A stretch of DNA of 6,334 bases from G039029935 sp039029935. Lineage in GTDB: Bacteria; Chloroflexota; Anaerolineae; Caldilineales; Caldilineaceae. Below, in pieces: positions 5,531 to 6,334 of the stretch (positions are counted from its first letter, which is position 1; every line of letters begins with the position of its first letter). The stretch lies in NCBI GenBank assembly GCA_039029935.1, contig JBCCFC010000825.1:1-6334 (forward strand), given 5' to 3'. The notes under the pieces are model-generated. The model made no database searches, was not told where the DNA came from, and was given only the letters and a program-made list of their open reading frames with translations. A program made the translations under genes and the position numbers.

Positions 5531-6334
5531 GCAAACGACAACAGCTAGCAAGGGACGCCGCACAAAAAGCGATGAAAACACGAATCAAATATGAACTAGG
5601 GCTAGCAGATGCTCTTTGCCCTTATGACCTAGCAGAAAAGATGGGTGTTTCAGTACGTTTCTTTGATGTTCCAAGTATGGAGGGTATGTATTGCAAAGAC
5701 AAGCAAGCGATAATAATTTCTTCATTACGCCCAAAGGGGCGCCAAGTATTTACATGCGCACATGAACTTGGGCACCATATATATGGACATGGAAACATGC
5801 CTGATGAGGTACAAGCCCAATCGGTTCATAAAGGGAGGTTTGATGAAAAAGAATATCTTGCAGATTGTTTTGCCGGGTTTCTTCTGATGCCTAAACTGGC
5901 AGTGAATCACGCATTTTCTAAAAGAGAATGGGATACCGAAAAACCTCACATTTCACAGATATATTCTATTTCGAACTGGTTTGGTGTAGGGTACGAGACG
6001 CTGATAAATCATATGTCATACTCTTTGAAACTCTTGAGCCATTCATATGCAGAAAAACTACTAAAACATAGACCCAAAGCCATTCGTACTAGAATCTTCC
6101 CGGATTCAGCATCTACAGACTTGATATGTGTTGATGAACACTGGTCTAACCGTGCAATCGATATCCAAGTCAATGAATATATACTTTTGCCACCAAATGT
6201 TATAGCGGAAGGAAGCAATATCACATTGATTGAAAAGAGCAATGAAAGAACGATTTATAAAGGTATAAAACCGGGTATTGGACGCTTTTACACCGAATAT
6301 TCTGAATGGTCATCTTTTGTTCGCATATCAAAAA
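5527..6334 (+). CDS. ImmA/IrrE-family metallopeptidase (3' partial)
   Basis: The frame from the ATG at 5527 stays open for 269 codons to the window end. The start overlaps the XRE stop by four bases (ATGA), with AGGAG at 5514-5518 eight bases upstream. The zinc-binding motif HELGHH (79-84) is preceded by RQVFTCA, and the third ligand region EYLADCFAGFLLMP (109-122) matches the family pattern ExxAxxFAxxLLMP, so E109 is the likely third ligand. The peptidase domain ends near residue 165 with a helix (FGVGYETLINHM). Beyond it, residues about 188-269 form a strand-rich region with DIQVNEYILLPP (212-223) and PGIGRFY, absent from minimal ImmA proteins; its end is not in the window. The predicted role is site-specific cleavage of the partner XRE repressor, using zinc, to switch the operon on. 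The C-terminal part may sense the inducing signal. Family assignment is firm; substrate and signal are inferred. Confidence 0.93.
   Translation, partial: MSKRQQLARDAAQKAMKTRIKYELGLADALCPYDLAEKMGVSVRFFDVPSMEGMYCKDKQAIIISSLRPKGRQVFTCAHELGHHIYGHGNMPDEVQAQSVHKGRFDEKEYLADCFAGFLLMPKLAVNHAFSKREWDTEKPHISQIYSISNWFGVGYETLINHMSYSLKLLSHSYAEKLLKHRPKAIRTRIFPDSASTDLICVDEHWSNRAIDIQVNEYILLPPNVIAEGSNITLIEKSNERTIYKGIKPGIGRFYTEYSEWSSFVRISK

Noticed and set aside
5523..5594. ATG at 5523 as the start of the gene after the XRE repressor
   Set aside because: It opens a 23-codon frame that ends in TGA, while the ATG at 5527 opens the ImmA/IrrE frame.
5725..6242. Minus-strand open frames at 5725-5949 and 6009-6242
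   Set aside because: Both are antisense to the ImmA/IrrE coding frame, which carries HELGHH and the second ligand motif.

Overview
The window is a bacterial accessory region with Shine-Dalgarno-led genes, sigma70-type promoters and the standard code. Nothing in it fixes the lineage. The two large ATPase genes belong to families that expand in large-genome bacteria such as sulfur-oxidising gammaproteobacteria, Bacteroidota, Clostridia and Chloroflexota, but naming a host would be a guess. No rRNA, tRNA, CRISPR array, insertion sequence or convincing intrinsic terminator was found.

Left part (1-3847, + strand): two AAA-type ATPase genes in tandem, each carrying a C-terminal PD-(D/E)xK nuclease-like domain but drawn from different families. 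The first (1-1743) is cut at its 5' end by the window edge. The second (1925-3847) is a full-length AAA-ATPase_like/PDDEXK_9 protein with its own good promoter at 1838-1866, so the two need not be one operon.

Middle (3871-4648, - strand): a decayed toxin-antitoxin locus. An intact Phd/YefM-like antitoxin gene (4064-4603) has a consensus ribosome binding site, a candidate promoter and an overlapping inverted repeat. Five bases after its stop lies the start of a PIN-domain toxin. Only the first and last parts of that toxin remain, in different frames, so the toxin is a deletion remnant.

Right part (4766-6334, + strand): a compact operon, divergent from the antitoxin, encoding an acyl-carrier-protein-like protein, an XRE-family repressor and an ImmA/IrrE metallopeptidase with an additional C-terminal region. 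The last gene runs off the window. XRE and ImmA/IrrE form a known repressor/anti-repressor-protease pair. The ACP-like first gene is the unexpected partner. The operon has a near-consensus promoter (TTGACA, 17 bp, TACAAT) whose -10 element lies inside one copy of a 17-bp GTAC-containing inverted repeat. A better copy lies in the leader and a further GTAC-centred palindrome overlaps the -35, which suggests autoregulation by the XRE protein. A signal-controlled release of this repression by the protease, with the ACP-like protein as sensor, substrate carrier or effector, is my inference. This operon is the best candidate for an under-described system here.
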